This document shows positions 40,546 to 53,102 of a stretch of DNA of 64,000 nt, piece after piece. How positions within the stretch are numbered: the stretch's first letter is position 1; every line of letters starts with the position of its first letter. The stretch covers positions 1,030,307-1,094,306 of the forward strand of contig OZ026569.1 of the NCBI GenBank assembly GCA_964020155.1, given 5' to 3'. The notes under the pieces are model-generated. The model saw only the letters and a list, made by a program, of their open reading frames with translations, was not told where the DNA came from and ran no database searches. Source of the DNA: Chondrilla cf. caribensis (Eukaryota > Porifera > Demospongiae > Chondrillida > Chondrillidae). The position numbers and the translations under genes were made by a program.

Positions 40546-41054
40546 GTGGCCGTCCACACGGAAAGGGTCATATTCGTGCTATGTAAACATTTGAGCACAG
40601 GGGGTGTTTAAGAATTTTTGTGCGCTTTTGTCGAATTTGCGGTTATTGGTTAATATTGTTCAAAATATATTTATCTAACCTTCAGTGGTGTGACCGTCAT
40701 GAATTGAATCTTTTTGGGCGAAAAATTTCGAATTTTCAAAATATGTACAACCGGAAATATGCCATTTTTGTAGTAATACGGAGCTATGAATGTCATTAGT
40801 GCTAGCTTCGACACACTGTTCGTGTCATGTGACAGTTAGTATACAGAATCAAGCAAGAAAATGGAAGTTGCTTGTTCTCTCGAAAGTGTAGCTCTCAAAG
40901 TTATCCATTACAAGTGCCATAACTTAAGAACGGAAACAGATATGAAGCCGCCGCTTACACTATTCAATGTAGCTGTGTCCAAGCTTTCAAATGATATCAA
41001 AAACTCGATTTCTGTCAGATGCACGAATATGACCCTTTTCGTGTGGACGGTCAC
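40546..41054. mobile_element. 509-bp element with inverted ends
   Basis: Ends GTGGCCGTCCACACGGAAAG and the complement of GTGACCGTCCACACGAAAAG, continuing as GGTCATATTCGTGC in both. Flanks are AT-rich, so the target duplication is not clear. No transposase. Confidence 0.72.
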
Positions 41055-41561
41055 ATAATAATATACCATATTAGGGAAGGATACACTGATCAAGATACAT
41101 TTGTTTATGTTATAACAATGTATACAGGTTATACTGTATGTTATTGTTTATTGATAATATACTGTAATATGCTCTACATATGTACATAGTTGTAGCCTAG
41201 TGTTGTGAGTGATATGTACAATTTATACCGCAAATATGCACATAGTCCAATACAACATACACATGTGTATATACAGTAGCAGTGTTTTTACTAATTTCCT
41301 GTCTTGTTCTCATGCAATTGGTCCTAACAAAGTAGGATAACAAGTTTCGATCTCTTCGCCATAACCATGTGGAATAATAAAATTAATACAGATATGCATA
41401 TGCCCCATCCATTTTTACACAAGTACCCAATAATATTTCATTTAAATTATAGAAAATAGGAGGGCTATTAGAAATTTTAACAGGGCAGGGCGCCCTGCTA
41501 AAATGGCCTGGAAGAAATACTGTCTCCATTAATCCGCCACTGTTCTGTCTGCCTCGTCTTT

Positions 41562-43268
41562 TCTATACTTACACTTGTGTGTGTAAAGAATAATGATTTG
41601 AGTAATCCACCAATTAAACAATTCAATCAACCCGTTACCTTTCATTGAATGATGGAAGAAATTTCACCGTTGGTATGTATTTATAAACCCTACTGTAGCC
41701 ACATTGCTACAGGGGGTGGTGTATTGATGATGCTGACAATGGACTAATTACATATAAGAACTGAAAAATGTCCAGAGCCCATGCACACCATGTGTTAAAC
41801 AGGATGGTGATGGACCACTTCCACAATACAGTGAATATTATGTTGATAGGTCACTTTCAGTATACTTGGGTACACTGTTGGTTAACGTGGGGTGTAGTTG
41901 AATAGGGAGTTTGGACTGTGATGTTTCCAACTGTTGTTGGGAAAATCTGTTCAGATTGAAGAGTGTTGAGATAGACTCCTGAAGACGACCCACAGGGTTG
42001 AAACATCCAGATGAAGAACTCTCTACACCAAACTGCGTTTCTCAACGCTTCTGAATGTAAACGGATTTTCCCAACTACAGTGTGTAGTGTTGGACAATAT
42101 ATGTATGTATGCCAATTTGTAGTAATCTGCGATATCTGGATGATATCGATTTAATATTGTGTGTTGGATCAGTATCAAGATTCATAAAATTAATGATCTA
42201 TTATCGTGATATCTGACACTATGTGTACTAGGAGTAACAATCTGTAGTGTGTGTTGTAGCCTATCTAGTTGTGCTACAGCAATTGACAAAGCTAAGTACC
42301 ACTTTATCTTGCTGCCACATACTCTGTGGAAATGTTAACCATGTGAAGCCACTGTGTGAGCAACAATTACAGTTTGAGATCTAACCAAGGGAATATCGGG
42401 ATATTTGGCTATATCGAGATATTGATGGGGAGTAGTTAGTTGAATAACCCTCCAGTGGATATTGTCCAGCACTTCTAACAGCCTGTTTGCGTCACAAACG
42501 CACACATTTCTCATTGAAAACTGCACACTGCACATTCACACAGATCAGCATACGAACAGAAACTGTCCAGAGCCCATTCAGCACACCGTGTAGTAAACAG
42601 ATTGGTGTGGGTCACTTTCATTACACCTGGGTTGAAGGTACACCACAAGCACACTCATTACACATTGAAAACAGCACACCATGCATCTTCACACTTATCG
42701 GTGCACTTCCTTTTAAATGTATGATGTAATACCCTATTCCTCTTGGAATCTCTGTCTGCTTTGATGGGGTTGCTACAAGCACTGCTCCATTATCACTACT
42801 GTACTACTGCACTTGTGTGTGTGTGTGTGTGTTTGTGTGTGTGTGTACACTGTCAATACACAGAATGCTGGGACTCAACCCATACAATGCTCCGAGCGTT
42901 CGTGGTGATTGTCATTAGTGTCTGGTGCACTCCATACTTGTGTGACAAGTACTGGGTTTACTTTGTACGTATATACAAGCCTCCATCACGAGCATACTCA
43001 ACTTCCATCCCCACTGCCTTTCTCCATCCCATGTAGACCCAACCCAGTGCACAGAGAGAGCTGAACCAGCCATACAAGAGTGAAGTGTGTGTGTTTCAGG
43101 TACTCATCTGTTCTGTCACCATAGTTTGATCAAATGGTGTACATCACACACAGAGGTACAAGAAGCAGTACTATACTGGTGTGTACGTTTTGAAACAACT
43201 ACAGCTTTGTCTTGTGATTCTGAGGACAATTGGTATTGAAATTAAGTTATTATTGGTTGTTGCTATTA
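41562..43268. repeat. Segmental duplication, copy 2 (partner 538-2432)
   Basis: Same order of segments as 538-2432 with shorter microsatellites. After 43268 similarity is lost, so the R0 membrane exon is not part of the duplication. Confidence 0.8.
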
Positions 43269-43925
43269 ATTAGTTTTGTATAATTGAGGATATTTTTCTC
43301 CAAATTTATTCAAATATTTTGCTCAACTTGAGAATTATGTTCTTTTATACGTCCATGTTGTGCTTAAATCGCCATTCAATATGATTGTGCATAATTATGG
43401 CAAGGACAGACTGGAGAAGGTTTGATCTAATATGATTTCATTCCAATTGCGTTTGCATTTGATAAATTAATTTAATATATTTGCTAACTTCCTTAAATTG
43501 AAACCTTCATCTAGATCTTCTGAGGACACATACCGGTACTGAACATGTAATCACCAGTGTACGTACTCTGAATATGAACATATCAGAACACCAGAACTTA
43601 GGCACTTTTATGGTGTAAATGGTGCAATAATTATGCATGACTTTAGTAAGGATTCGATTTTGAGATCTAGACAAATTCTAGATCTATTTATATAGTAGTT
43701 AATACTGTATATTATTGCATAATTAACAAACCAATCATACAGAAGTGTATAGTATAATATTAATATTATGTAGTTATTTGTCGAATGTAACTAAAATCAT
43801 AACATACGTAAGGTATCATGATGCATGGGTGTTCTTAGATGTGGTCGGGTGTATAATTTGTGAATCCACCTCATTAATTATTCATGTGGTGTATAATTTT
43901 TCCAATAATTAGTAAGGATGTTTAC
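43269..43925. other. AT-rich stretch, nothing recognised
   Basis: Long AT runs, no convincing splice-bounded frame and no inverted ends noticed. Confidence 0.4.
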
Positions 43926-44111
43926 CTTTGGAGCAAACAGTGTGGATTGAGTCATTTTACTTGTCCATGCCTTGATAATCACTTGGGCAGAATCACTCTC
44001 ACTGGATTCTGGTGTCTGTGGGATATACAGGCAATCGGAGCAAGTAACCGTTTGATCGAAACAACTCCATCCAGCTGTTTGTGGACCCGATCCACTCCAC
44101 CCAGATACGAT
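43926..44111 (-). CDS. Probable internal exon, unknown protein
   Basis: 186 bases, phase 0 at both ends, with a GACACAG acceptor and GTAAAC donor on the minus strand. The peptide starts IVSGWSGSGPQTAGWSCF, contains TVTCSDCLYIPQTPESSESD and ends TLFAPK. The Cys spacing and Trp residues suggest a folded extracellular or metal-binding piece. It lies downstream of the MPPED-like frame on the same strand but shows no relation to it. Not recognised. Confidence 0.45.
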
Positions 44112-44540
44112 CTGTGTCATTATTGGAAGTTAATTCTGACAGAAGAGGATCCATTTCCAGCTATGGGTGTGAAAGAAGTGGGTTGAACAAGAAAAGACAT
44201 GCAAACTAGCATTTACATCCTCAAATTTGTCATTCCTATATGATCTGAATGATAGCATCATCGTCTGCAGTGTGGAATAGGCTATCAAACAATACCAAAA
44301 ATGCACATTTGACAGAAAATCACTTAAGGATCCTTTTCGCTTGCTCATACACATTATTATAATCATCACATATTAATATTATACAGATCAACAATATTAA
44401 ATAGTATAAATTTATCATTATAGTATAAACTGTTTACAAAAACAGCTGATGTATATAGCATTCACATCAGCTGAAGAGTGTCTAGGGTAAATTATTGAAA
44501 AAATGAATATATATATCAAATTATAATATATCTGGATTAA

Positions 44541-45380
44541 TCAAGAAATGGTACAATGTGCCTGACATGCCTTCTGTATCACCTGTACACCTTCACTGCT
44601 GTCATGGGGAGGGATATGGTAGTACTCAATCACGACGGGCATCTCTCTCAACTCCATGGCAGCATTGACAAACACCACACCCTCACTCTCCACAATTCCA
44701 GCATCGTCATGGACGTGACCAAACACATGAACCTTCGGACGCACTCGTTTGATAACCGTCTCTCTGAGTTGATAACTACCCCAGTGGCAGTATCCCCGGT
44801 GTACACTGTCACACACTGGACATCGTCGGCTGCCTGGACCAATGTGATGAGAGGCAAGGTCTCTCAAATTCAACGGTGGCTGGTGTGTCAACAATATGTC
44901 AATGTCGTCTGGGATTCCATCCCAGTGACCTTTCACAGTCAACTCAGAAGTTGAAAATCCCAACCCCCGGGGGAATAACTTCCCCGAAGTTGTCCACGGG
45001 GTCCCATAAAACCGTATCCCCTCCAATTCAACTCCAGAATCCCGTAGATAATGACAGTGAGGTAGGTTTCTTTGCACAGTTTCCGCTGAATGGTGCCTGA
45101 AAGCTATCTCGTGGTTACCAGGAACGAAAATTTTGTGCTTGTGCGGCTGTCTGGCAAAGAAGGCGTCCAACTCCCTCAGTCCCCACTGGTACCTGTTATC
45201 TCTGAGTCTTGTGAAGAAGTCTCCGCAATGGACGAGGATATCTCCTTAAGGAATGCCTCTCCTCTCAAATGCGGCGTTTCTTTCATGTGTATCGGAAAGA
45301 CAGACGATACGAATACATTTTGCTTCAGGGTTAGATGATTCTCCAACCTTGGTCGTCTCTGAGACCAACAAAGCTGTCAT
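44541..45380 (-). pseudogene. MPPED-type metallophosphoesterase with one in-frame stop
   Basis: A calcineurin-like metal-dependent phosphoesterase of the MPPED1/MPPED2 (UPF0046) type. From the ATG at 45380 the frame gives 44 residues including LSDTHE, then a TAA at 45246-45248, then 234 residues in the same frame. All metal-site motifs are present: SDTH, GDILVHCGDF, GNHEIAF, LLTHQPP and GHVHDD. The combined length of about 278 is near the family norm. The stop falls between RGIP and GDILV, where relatives have a sense codon. This may be a very young pseudogene, an assembly or allele difference, or stop readthrough. Starting after the stop would lose the first aspartate. No intron is needed, so it could also be a retrocopy. 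Confidence 0.75.
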
Positions 45381-45481
45381 CTGCGAGTCTCGCGTAGCTA
45401 GCCCAGCCCCCAATTGGAAATTGGAACTTCGTCCCGGCGAGAAAGTTGAAAGAAATTGGAGGCGAGAATGGGTCTGTGTGT

Positions 45482-45545
45482 CGCGCGCGCGCGCGCGCGC
45501 GTGTGTGTGTGTGTGTCTGTGTGTGTTCACATGTGTGTGTACATG
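45482..45545. repeat. (GC)n then (GT)n tract
   Basis: About 20 bp of alternating GC followed by GT repeats, just upstream of the MPPED-like start on the minus strand. Alternating purine-pyrimidine of this kind can form Z-DNA; no function is shown. Confidence 0.85.
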
Positions 45546-46830
45546 TGTGTATATCTTAGCATGGCATATACTTTTATTTGTAGTTTGTAAATTTTCAATA
45601 CAAATTTCTAGTTGAGTGTGATATGAAGTGTGAAAGTGACAGATTGCATGATGCACGTGGTCAGGCTTATCTCTGTGCAAGTACACCCTTGACATATTAT
45701 TAATCTGCTACTGATGTAATTCATTAGTAATGAAAAAGCATTTCAAGAGTTGATGATGTTATTATGGTCAATAATTTTTATCCTTATTTTAGGTCCCCTG
45801 GGAGCCCCTTTACTTTCTGTGTTCATAGTTGAATGTCATGTGACTTCAGTTACCCATATTTGGCATAGCTGTCTTGTGAGTATTATACATACAGTAGGTA
45901 TATATAGTAGACCGGTGGGATATGGAGTATCTATATATGAGTAGACAGAGTACAACATACGTACATGCAGGAAGCTGGTGACAGGTCTGTCTATAGCTAT
46001 AAGCTACGCGTATAGGGGTTGCATCATTTTTATCGGATAATATAAAAATCGTATGGTGGAAAGGAAAATCCTAGAACTCAAGGTTAAAGACTCACAAGAG
46101 ACATTTGCTCGTAGAGGATATTACAGATTCACACGTTATAATACGTGGTTCGCTTGTGCTCGATAGTGCATCATTTAAACGATCCGGTAGCGGTACTAAG
46201 CATAGTTACGTACTGCGTAGTTCGAATTCTCTGAAAAGAAAGAGAAGTTCCTGAATCGAAGAAGAAATCTTCCTATGAACCAAACAGCTAGGGTCATGGT
46301 AAGTCCAATGCTTTAAAGTATTGAGTAACATGGTGTATGTCTCAACACAGCTAGTGTACGTGTCAAGATAGGACCTTTGGTTACTTTTAATTATTGAACT
46401 CTTTTATTACATGCATTATTATTATTTTCATCTGAAGTTGAAGGGATAATTTAGAGTATTGAAACTTGATTTCTTTAATTATCTATCAGGCCCAGAAGAC
46501 CATGCACAATCAAAATCATCTAATTTCCTAAGCAATAGACTATTTTGTTGGTTTCAGGTTAAAATAGCCACTTAATATATAGGCTTCACCCACAATCATT
46601 GAAATGTGAACTGTATGCATTTCATTTATTGTGAGTGAAGCCTATATACTAAGTGGCTGGGGGGCACATAGAATGTTACTTCATGGTCTCACAGTGTAGT
46701 CTAGAAATCTATCACTTCATGACAGGGAACTGTCACAGTGGTATTGATACAATAACCTGTAAGCTACAGATGTAGCGTACATAAACGTGATGGAAACACC
46801 ATTAGTCTTTCGTGTTCGTATCCCGACATA
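45546..46830. other. Non-coding stretch with inverted repeat 46566-46659
   Basis: Arms AGCCACTTAATATATAGGCT and the complement of AGCCACTTAGTATATAGGCT enclose a short spacer (94 bp in all). No exon is supported. Confidence 0.5.
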
Positions 46831-47120
46831 ATGGACATGGTGAATGGGAGGAAGAAATATTTGGCTGGAAGTGGTGAGTGGGCAGTGAATGGTGTTGACC
46901 TGATACGAGATGGTACTACTACATCAATTAAGGCAAACACTCAAAGTCATGTCAGAGAGGCTGGATGTTACTCTCACAAGAGAACAGTTTGGAGATGGTG
47001 TACTCTACTATTCTTGTTATTCGGTATAGTACAATAGAAGCAGGAAGACCAGCAGTGATGTGGAGATTGACCCACCAGGGGAGGGATTGTACCTGTGTGG
47101 CATTGATTGTGTGTTTAATA
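46830..47120 (+). pseudogene. Ig-like extracellular domain relic, copy 1
   Basis: Frame pieces read VNGRKKYLAGSGEWAVNGVD and, after a shift near 46955, RLDVTLTREQFGDG followed by a YYSC-like end. The layout (Trp, then L-x-V-T-L-T, then Gly-x-Tyr-x-Cys) is that of a decayed Ig fold. A parallel relic lies at 59610-59900 upstream of R3. Confidence 0.4.
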
Positions 47121-48545
47121 TCTACTTCCAAACCAGTTGCATATATATACGTATATATATATAATATATATATAATGTTGGTTTGGCTTACATCAAATTG
47201 TGCCAAAAAATCAGTATCACCATCCAGAGATTCAACTGCAACGCTATGTTAGAAACATGTTTGTGATTTGCTATTTTTTTTCTTTCTTTTTTTCTGTTAT
47301 ATCTATCTATCTATAATAATATAATAATATATATATAATATACGTATATCAAATCATGTGGCATGAATGGTACATAATATTATACATATATATAATGTCA
47401 CATGATTTGATCTTGAGGATGATATGAACGCACGCAATATATTTGGATGTATATACAGGATCAGTGATCAGTAAAGTACAGTCCACCCTGATGATATATA
47501 GTATCCCGATATGCGATCAAATTACAAAAATTCAATCAGGGTTAATAAAAGTGACAATAATTACAATGTGGTGAATTTACAAATTGAAAATCCAATGCAG
47601 TGGAGTAGGTATCAGGTTTTAAAGGAATGTCACTTGTACTTTCCCAAAATAAGGTCTGTCCGTTACCATGGTAATCTTTTGCTCACCAAACATGGTAGGA
47701 GGTGTGGGTGATGGCGTAATGCAAGACAATGAAAGAACTCATGCAATAAATATATTACCTACACATATTATACGTATTAAATTTTAATGAATGGAGGTCT
47801 CAACATATGTACAATGAAGCCAGACCCATATATGGAATGGATCCAATAGACAAGACATGCACTGTTTCTCAGAAAGGAAGTTTCATCACTCCAATGAAAG
47901 TACTATATTAATGCATACATACTGTCAAGCATGAATGGTATCATAAAAAGTGCATACAATACCATACAATATGTACCTGATACAATATACATTAAAGTAC
48001 AACCAATACAATACAATAATATTATTGTACGTACAGTATGATGTAAAAAGGCCACTAGTTGCTGTAGCACATCACAGTACATACAGTACAGTATTGTATA
48101 CAGTGCATACAGTACATACAGTACAGTATTATACAGTACAGTATTATACAGTACATACATTTCATACAGTAAGGAACAATCATATATATGTACGTACGTT
48201 AAATGTACATTCAGCACAGTACAGTACATTAGGTATTACACAGTACGTATAGTAAATACAACATTGTATATTATGTATAATACATACAGTAAATGCACAT
48301 TCAATATAGTACCGAACATATTGTACATGCAGTACACACAGTACATACAGTGAATGCACAAACATACTGTACAGTGCAGTACTTACGCTGCATTACACAC
48401 ATACAGTAGATGATACTACATTGTGCACCTTCTGTAGGTACATACAGTATGCATGAACATTGATAGCAGAGACATTCAGTCTGCTACAAAACACCTTACT
48501 CTGCTGAAATGGAAAACAACTGGTTGGTAATGCATTCTCGCTAAC
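47121..48545. repeat. AT repeats and TACAGTA-rich low-complexity tract
   Basis: 47130-47400 is rich in TATATA. 47940-48400 is dominated by degenerate GTACATACAGTACAGTAT-type units of about 10-20 bp. No coding support. Confidence 0.7.
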
Positions 48546-48773
48546 CTGATGGTTCGAGGTCCAGATGGAGGTGGTGGAGGGATTGGAAGAGAGAGGAGTA
48601 CACAAGAGGGTCCCGGGAATTCACAAGGTGGTAAACCTCACACGATGTTCGAAGTGCGGGATTGTCATGCATGTCTCTGGTGACACCTGAGTATTGCAAG
48701 AGGAATGGAACAAACAGGGATAAAACTGTGTTTAGATAGTCATTGAGCACAGGAGAAACCAATATGGCAATGA
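48546..48773 (-). CDS. Probable internal exon, unknown protein
   Basis: 228 bases on the minus strand between a CTTGCAG acceptor and a GTTAGC donor, fully open. The peptide starts IAILVSPVLNDYLN, passes a hydrophobic helix and NPALRTSCEVYHLVNSRDPL, and ends LHLDLEPS. Composition is that of a structured helical protein. Not recognised. Confidence 0.45.
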
Positions 48774-49204
48774 CTGCAAGTACATATAGAGACATATCTG
48801 TAATTTGACGTCTATATACAATCGAACACTATGATGCTGAAAAACATCTCTACAATACAATTCAATACTTCAATAATCCAACACTATTAAAATGTTACAT
48901 CATTACAACCTAATGCTATTATAACACATCTCTGTAATCCAACATTATCAAAATGTTACATCTCAGAGTCTATAATTCGACCACATTCCGGGACATGGCA
49001 ATATTATAGATTACAGTGAAATTCTTTTAATCTTATACAATTTCATCTGCTGTCATTCGCATCATGATTACACTCTATAGAGAGACTGTATTGCAAATGC
49101 AAATTAACGATCGATGTCGATGATACACAAAATTGATATCAATTACTGGAACACGCACTCGCTAATGGACGTACTTCAGTTTTCTGACGAAACTGAAAGG
49201 TACA

Positions 49205-49697
49205 GCTTTACAGGGTTTTCCCCTTGAATAAATGGCCGCCCGGTGAGAGCATACTATCCTGATAATCCATCGATGGTGCAAGAAGTGCGCGTCTTTCTCA
49301 ATTATCGTGTTCAATGTTAGACAATGATATCATATCCTTGCTTATATTTGACCTATTTATTTGTTCTCTCGAGTATTGAGGGATTAGGTGAGTGGTTTTC
49401 TAAAAGATCGAGTCATATAGAAAACCTATCCAAATATCGATAGATCTTCCGGTTTATAATAGGTAGATAGGTACATAGGCCGTGGTTTGGGGAACTGGGA
49501 TATCCCAAATGTTAACCACCATGCACCATTTAGCTGTTTATTTACTTTATATAATATTATACTGGCCAGGTGGGTAACAATCCAGCTACAAGTCGTCCTG
49601 TGCACGAATCAACTATCTTTGGCTAATTGTGATTATGTGGACTCTGATTTTGACCAGTAGGTAGCTGTGTTGTGGTGGCACTGTGGATGTTCCTGTA
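49205..49697 (+). promoter_or_regulatory. Conserved 5' block of R1
   Basis: AGGGTTTTCCCCTTGAATAA followed by ATGGCCGCCCG (from 49212) is conserved upstream of R2 (54616) and R3 (60953), each about 0.5 kb or less before the signal/Ig exon. It is probably promoter or 5' UTR. In the R2-like upstream extension, R1 has TAG where R2 has TAT (49662-49664). Confidence 0.45.
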
Positions 49698-52600
49698 ATG
49701 GTGTTTCTCCTCTACCCACTAGCCACAGCTCAGCTATCCCTCTCAACTCCCACTGGTGGTGTTCAATGTTATGGCAGACCAGTCACCTTGGTGTGTACAC
49801 ATCCTGTGCTACCTCAAGAACCAGAGCATCCACAAGCTGATGTCACTTGGAGGAGAGATGGTACAGCTATATCCACTGTTGGTCTTGGACGAACTAAACT
49901 CAACTCCCCAACAACCAGACTGCAGTTCACTTTTACTGAGGACACTACTGGAAACTACACTTGTTTTCTAGTGAATGCTGTTCGAGGTGGAGCAGATGAG
50001 AGTAACAGTGTATCAGTGAGACCACTTGGTGAGTCATTACAACCAGTTTAAAATCATTATACTTGAATAACGCATGTGTAGCATTTCGTGACTAATCCTG
50101 GCAACCAAATGCATGGAATCTATGTATCCATATTGCTAGTTATTATTGTGTACTTTTTGATTGTGTATACAGCAGACCTGACCCCACCTCTCATCACAAA
50201 CATGGACCCTCTGGAGTCCTCCATCACTGTTGAATGGACCCCCCAACCCTGTGCTGTGAGGTACAGAGTATCCTGGATGTACACCAATGATGATGGTACT
50301 ACTACTACTGGTAGTGGAGTCTCTGACCAAGTCACCAACTACACTATCCCAAACAGTGTACAAGGAGTGTATACTGTGTCAGTCCAAGCTGTTGATGGTG
50401 TGGGTAATGTAGGACCAGCAACTAGTGAAGTAGTGAGGTCCAGTGAGTAGACTAACTCCACACTCTGTGTCTTGATGATAGTGATATGATCAATTCTTCT
50501 TTCTGTAGCCTACCCTCAACCCACTGCTGATGCTCCTCCTTGTGAGGACAGGTCACTTGTTCTGACATGTCTAGTCAGTGGACTACACAATGATAGGAGA
50601 TCACATTTCATCTGGTTTAATCAAAATGGCCCACTTGATAACTCTGATCAGTACTCTATCACTGGTGACCAGTTAATGATAGCTAACGTCAGTGCTATCA
50701 GTGATGGGAAGGATAAAGCTATCCAATGTAGCAAAGTTTTGAATAATGGCATAGTAGTGACAGGAGTCAATTATCATGTGGAACCACTTGGTATGTACTG
50801 TAAGGTTGTAAATAATATGTACATAATATAAGATGTGTATGTTGTTGGGAAAATCCATTTGGATTTGGGATCCTTGAGAAACCCAGTCTGTTGAAGAGTA
50901 TACGTAGTTCTTCATCAAGATGTGTAAAATAATACCTGTGTACATGCAGTAAATATTGTATTTTGAATTCACCTATTTCTTCCCTTCCACCTCGCCAGCT
51001 CACCCAGGTCCTCCTGTAGTGACTGTGACGACAACCGATTCTAGTATCCTTTTAATATGGAGCACTACACTACATTGTTTTGAGTCTGAAATGTTCACCT
51101 TTGTTGTAATTTGGAATGAGATTGGTAGTGCCACCAGTACCAATGTGACCACCTCCTCCTCTCCATACACCATCAGTGGACTCAAACCTGGTACCTCTTA
51201 TCAGATTAGTGTACAGGGTGTGGGTGGATCGGGAGTGGTCAGTGGAACAAGAGTACTTTCTGTTCGGACATCTGGTAAGTGTTATCCGATTGTGTGTCTT
51301 TCATTAACAGCTACTATTAGATAGAGTGATATATGCTACCCCAACTGCAGCAAAGTGAAGTACTACATGTATCCCTTTGTAAGTAAGAGTAAATGTATGC
51401 CGGTAGATTGGAGTGCATTCTTTTTCCAATCAGTTACAGTGAATACTCGTTAAACTGCTGCAATTCATTATCAAAAAATATGATTGGTTAACGAGTTTGC
51501 TGGATTAACTGGATGCTCATTGGTGCTTGTGCATTGTATTTTTACTGGGAAATTGTGGCAGATTAAAAGGTTTGGCAGATAAAGCGGTGGCAGATTAACA
51601 AGAATTCACTGTATTTGAAATTTATAACAGAATGATGATTGAATGTTTTTGCCAATTGTGAAATTTCCATTCTGTTTTCTTCCTCTTTGATCCCCCATAC
51701 AGATTCTGTATCTACTTCGTCTCCTGATACAAGTACGTAAGTACATGTGAATTTCCCACACCAATATACATGCATCCAGTGTGCGTTAACATGTACTTCT
51801 GCTTTCTTCTGCAGTTACCATCACATTGTCCACAGGTCTCATTGCTGGTATTGTGGTAGTCTGTGTTGTTGTCATTTTACTGACATTTGTAGCTGGTTGT
51901 GGAGGTGGGGTAATAGCACATGTTGCTTACATGAAGAAATCTGAACAGTCAACAGGTTTGTGGTGCGTTGTTTGTGCTTGTATGAAGGAGGGTTATTGTT
52001 GACAGAATTATTTTGACAATAGTATTTCAGTATAGCTTCAGGCCAGTCACTTCCTGTCTCCTCTGTTCCCATGGTTACACGTTCAGTATAAAGGTTATGC
52101 ATTTACGTCTCATTTGATTAGACTGGGGGGTAAGTGACGATTGTATCAGCAGAGAAAACTCAATTTCCCAATATTTTAATCATCACTATGACATGACAGT
52201 TGAATGCACAGACATGAATAACTTAGAATGGAGTTTCATAACATTATAACTAGCTAGACTCTCTCCTGTCTCTCGTTTCCACAATCACATCAGATTCTAT
52301 ATGTAGTACGTATGCACAGTTGTGTGCTTTGAAGTTCATCACATAATACAGTACATATTGTAGGATATCATGATATGTGAAATAACGTAATTTCTCCAGG
52401 TTTTGTGGGACCTTACGTATATATTTTCCCTAATTTTGCAACAGCTGTGAATTTATGAACTCTTCATTCGTGAATACCTTCTCCTCCCAAAGACACCAGC
52501 TGCAGAAATTCATCCTTTCACGAAAATGCAAATTTCACCCAGTTGTAGATTCACAAAATATACATCCAACAATCCCATGATAATTAGAGCAAGTATACAA

Positions 52601-53102
52601 TATATTTAGTACTCGGCTAGTTATTTGGAAGTTGTTGATTGGTGGTTAATAATGATGCGTAGTCACTATTTGTTTACTAGTAGCTTACTCACCAATCCCT
52701 ACCTGCACACTACAGGGCACACTGTTGGAATCTCACAAATGCATACGATTACTAAGTCTCACCTTAAGATGTGAACAATTATTTCACTCTGTATACGTAT
52801 ACATGTGTACACACTACACACTGCATGTTAAGTGCCATACTGGTGTTAGTGTCATTAAGGTATGCACAGTACGTATACATGTACACAAGTACATACATGC
52901 ATACTTGAGTACATGTTCTGTATGTCTGCTCACTACAGGATCTACTGAAGGTACAGTTGATGAAGATAAGCAGCATTTTCCCATTCCTTCATACATGAAT
53001 GTAGAACTGGATGATGGAAGCGTTCCCATGACAACCAACCCTAGTTATGGACAGGTTGAAAGGCAACATGATCACCACAGGCCTGTTTATGGGAACTTGT
53101 GA
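49698..53102 (+). CDS. R1: Ig-FN3-Ig-FN3 receptor with tyrosine tail
   Basis: Seven exons join in phase 1: 49698-50028, 50173-50442, 50509-50790, 50999-51274, 51703-51732, 51815-51955 and 52939-53102 (TGA); 497 aa. Order: signal-like MVFLLYPLATAQ; Ig domain 1 (LVCTHP, W, GNYTCF); FN3 domain 1 (PPLITNMDPLESS to AVDGVGNVGPATS); Ig domain 2 (LVLTCLVSG, W, IQC); FN3 domain 2 (GPPVVTVTTTDSS to GLKPGTSYQI); short stalk SVSTSSPDT; membrane helix around LIAGIVVVCVVVILLTF; then a tail of about 65 residues. Tail motifs YMNV and YGNL fit the Grb2-type YxN pattern, and NPSYGQV fits NPxY. A cell-surface adhesion or recognition receptor is likely. Ligand unknown. The start is uncertain because MVFLL gives a short signal; a further 5' exon may exist. 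Confidence 0.85.

Noticed and set aside
45482..45510. Z-DNA regulatory element
   Set aside because: The alternating GC tract could form Z-DNA, but nothing in the sequence shows a function.
47903..48252. Tyr/Thr-rich frames
   Set aside because: They are translations of the TACAGTA-type low-complexity tract on both strands.
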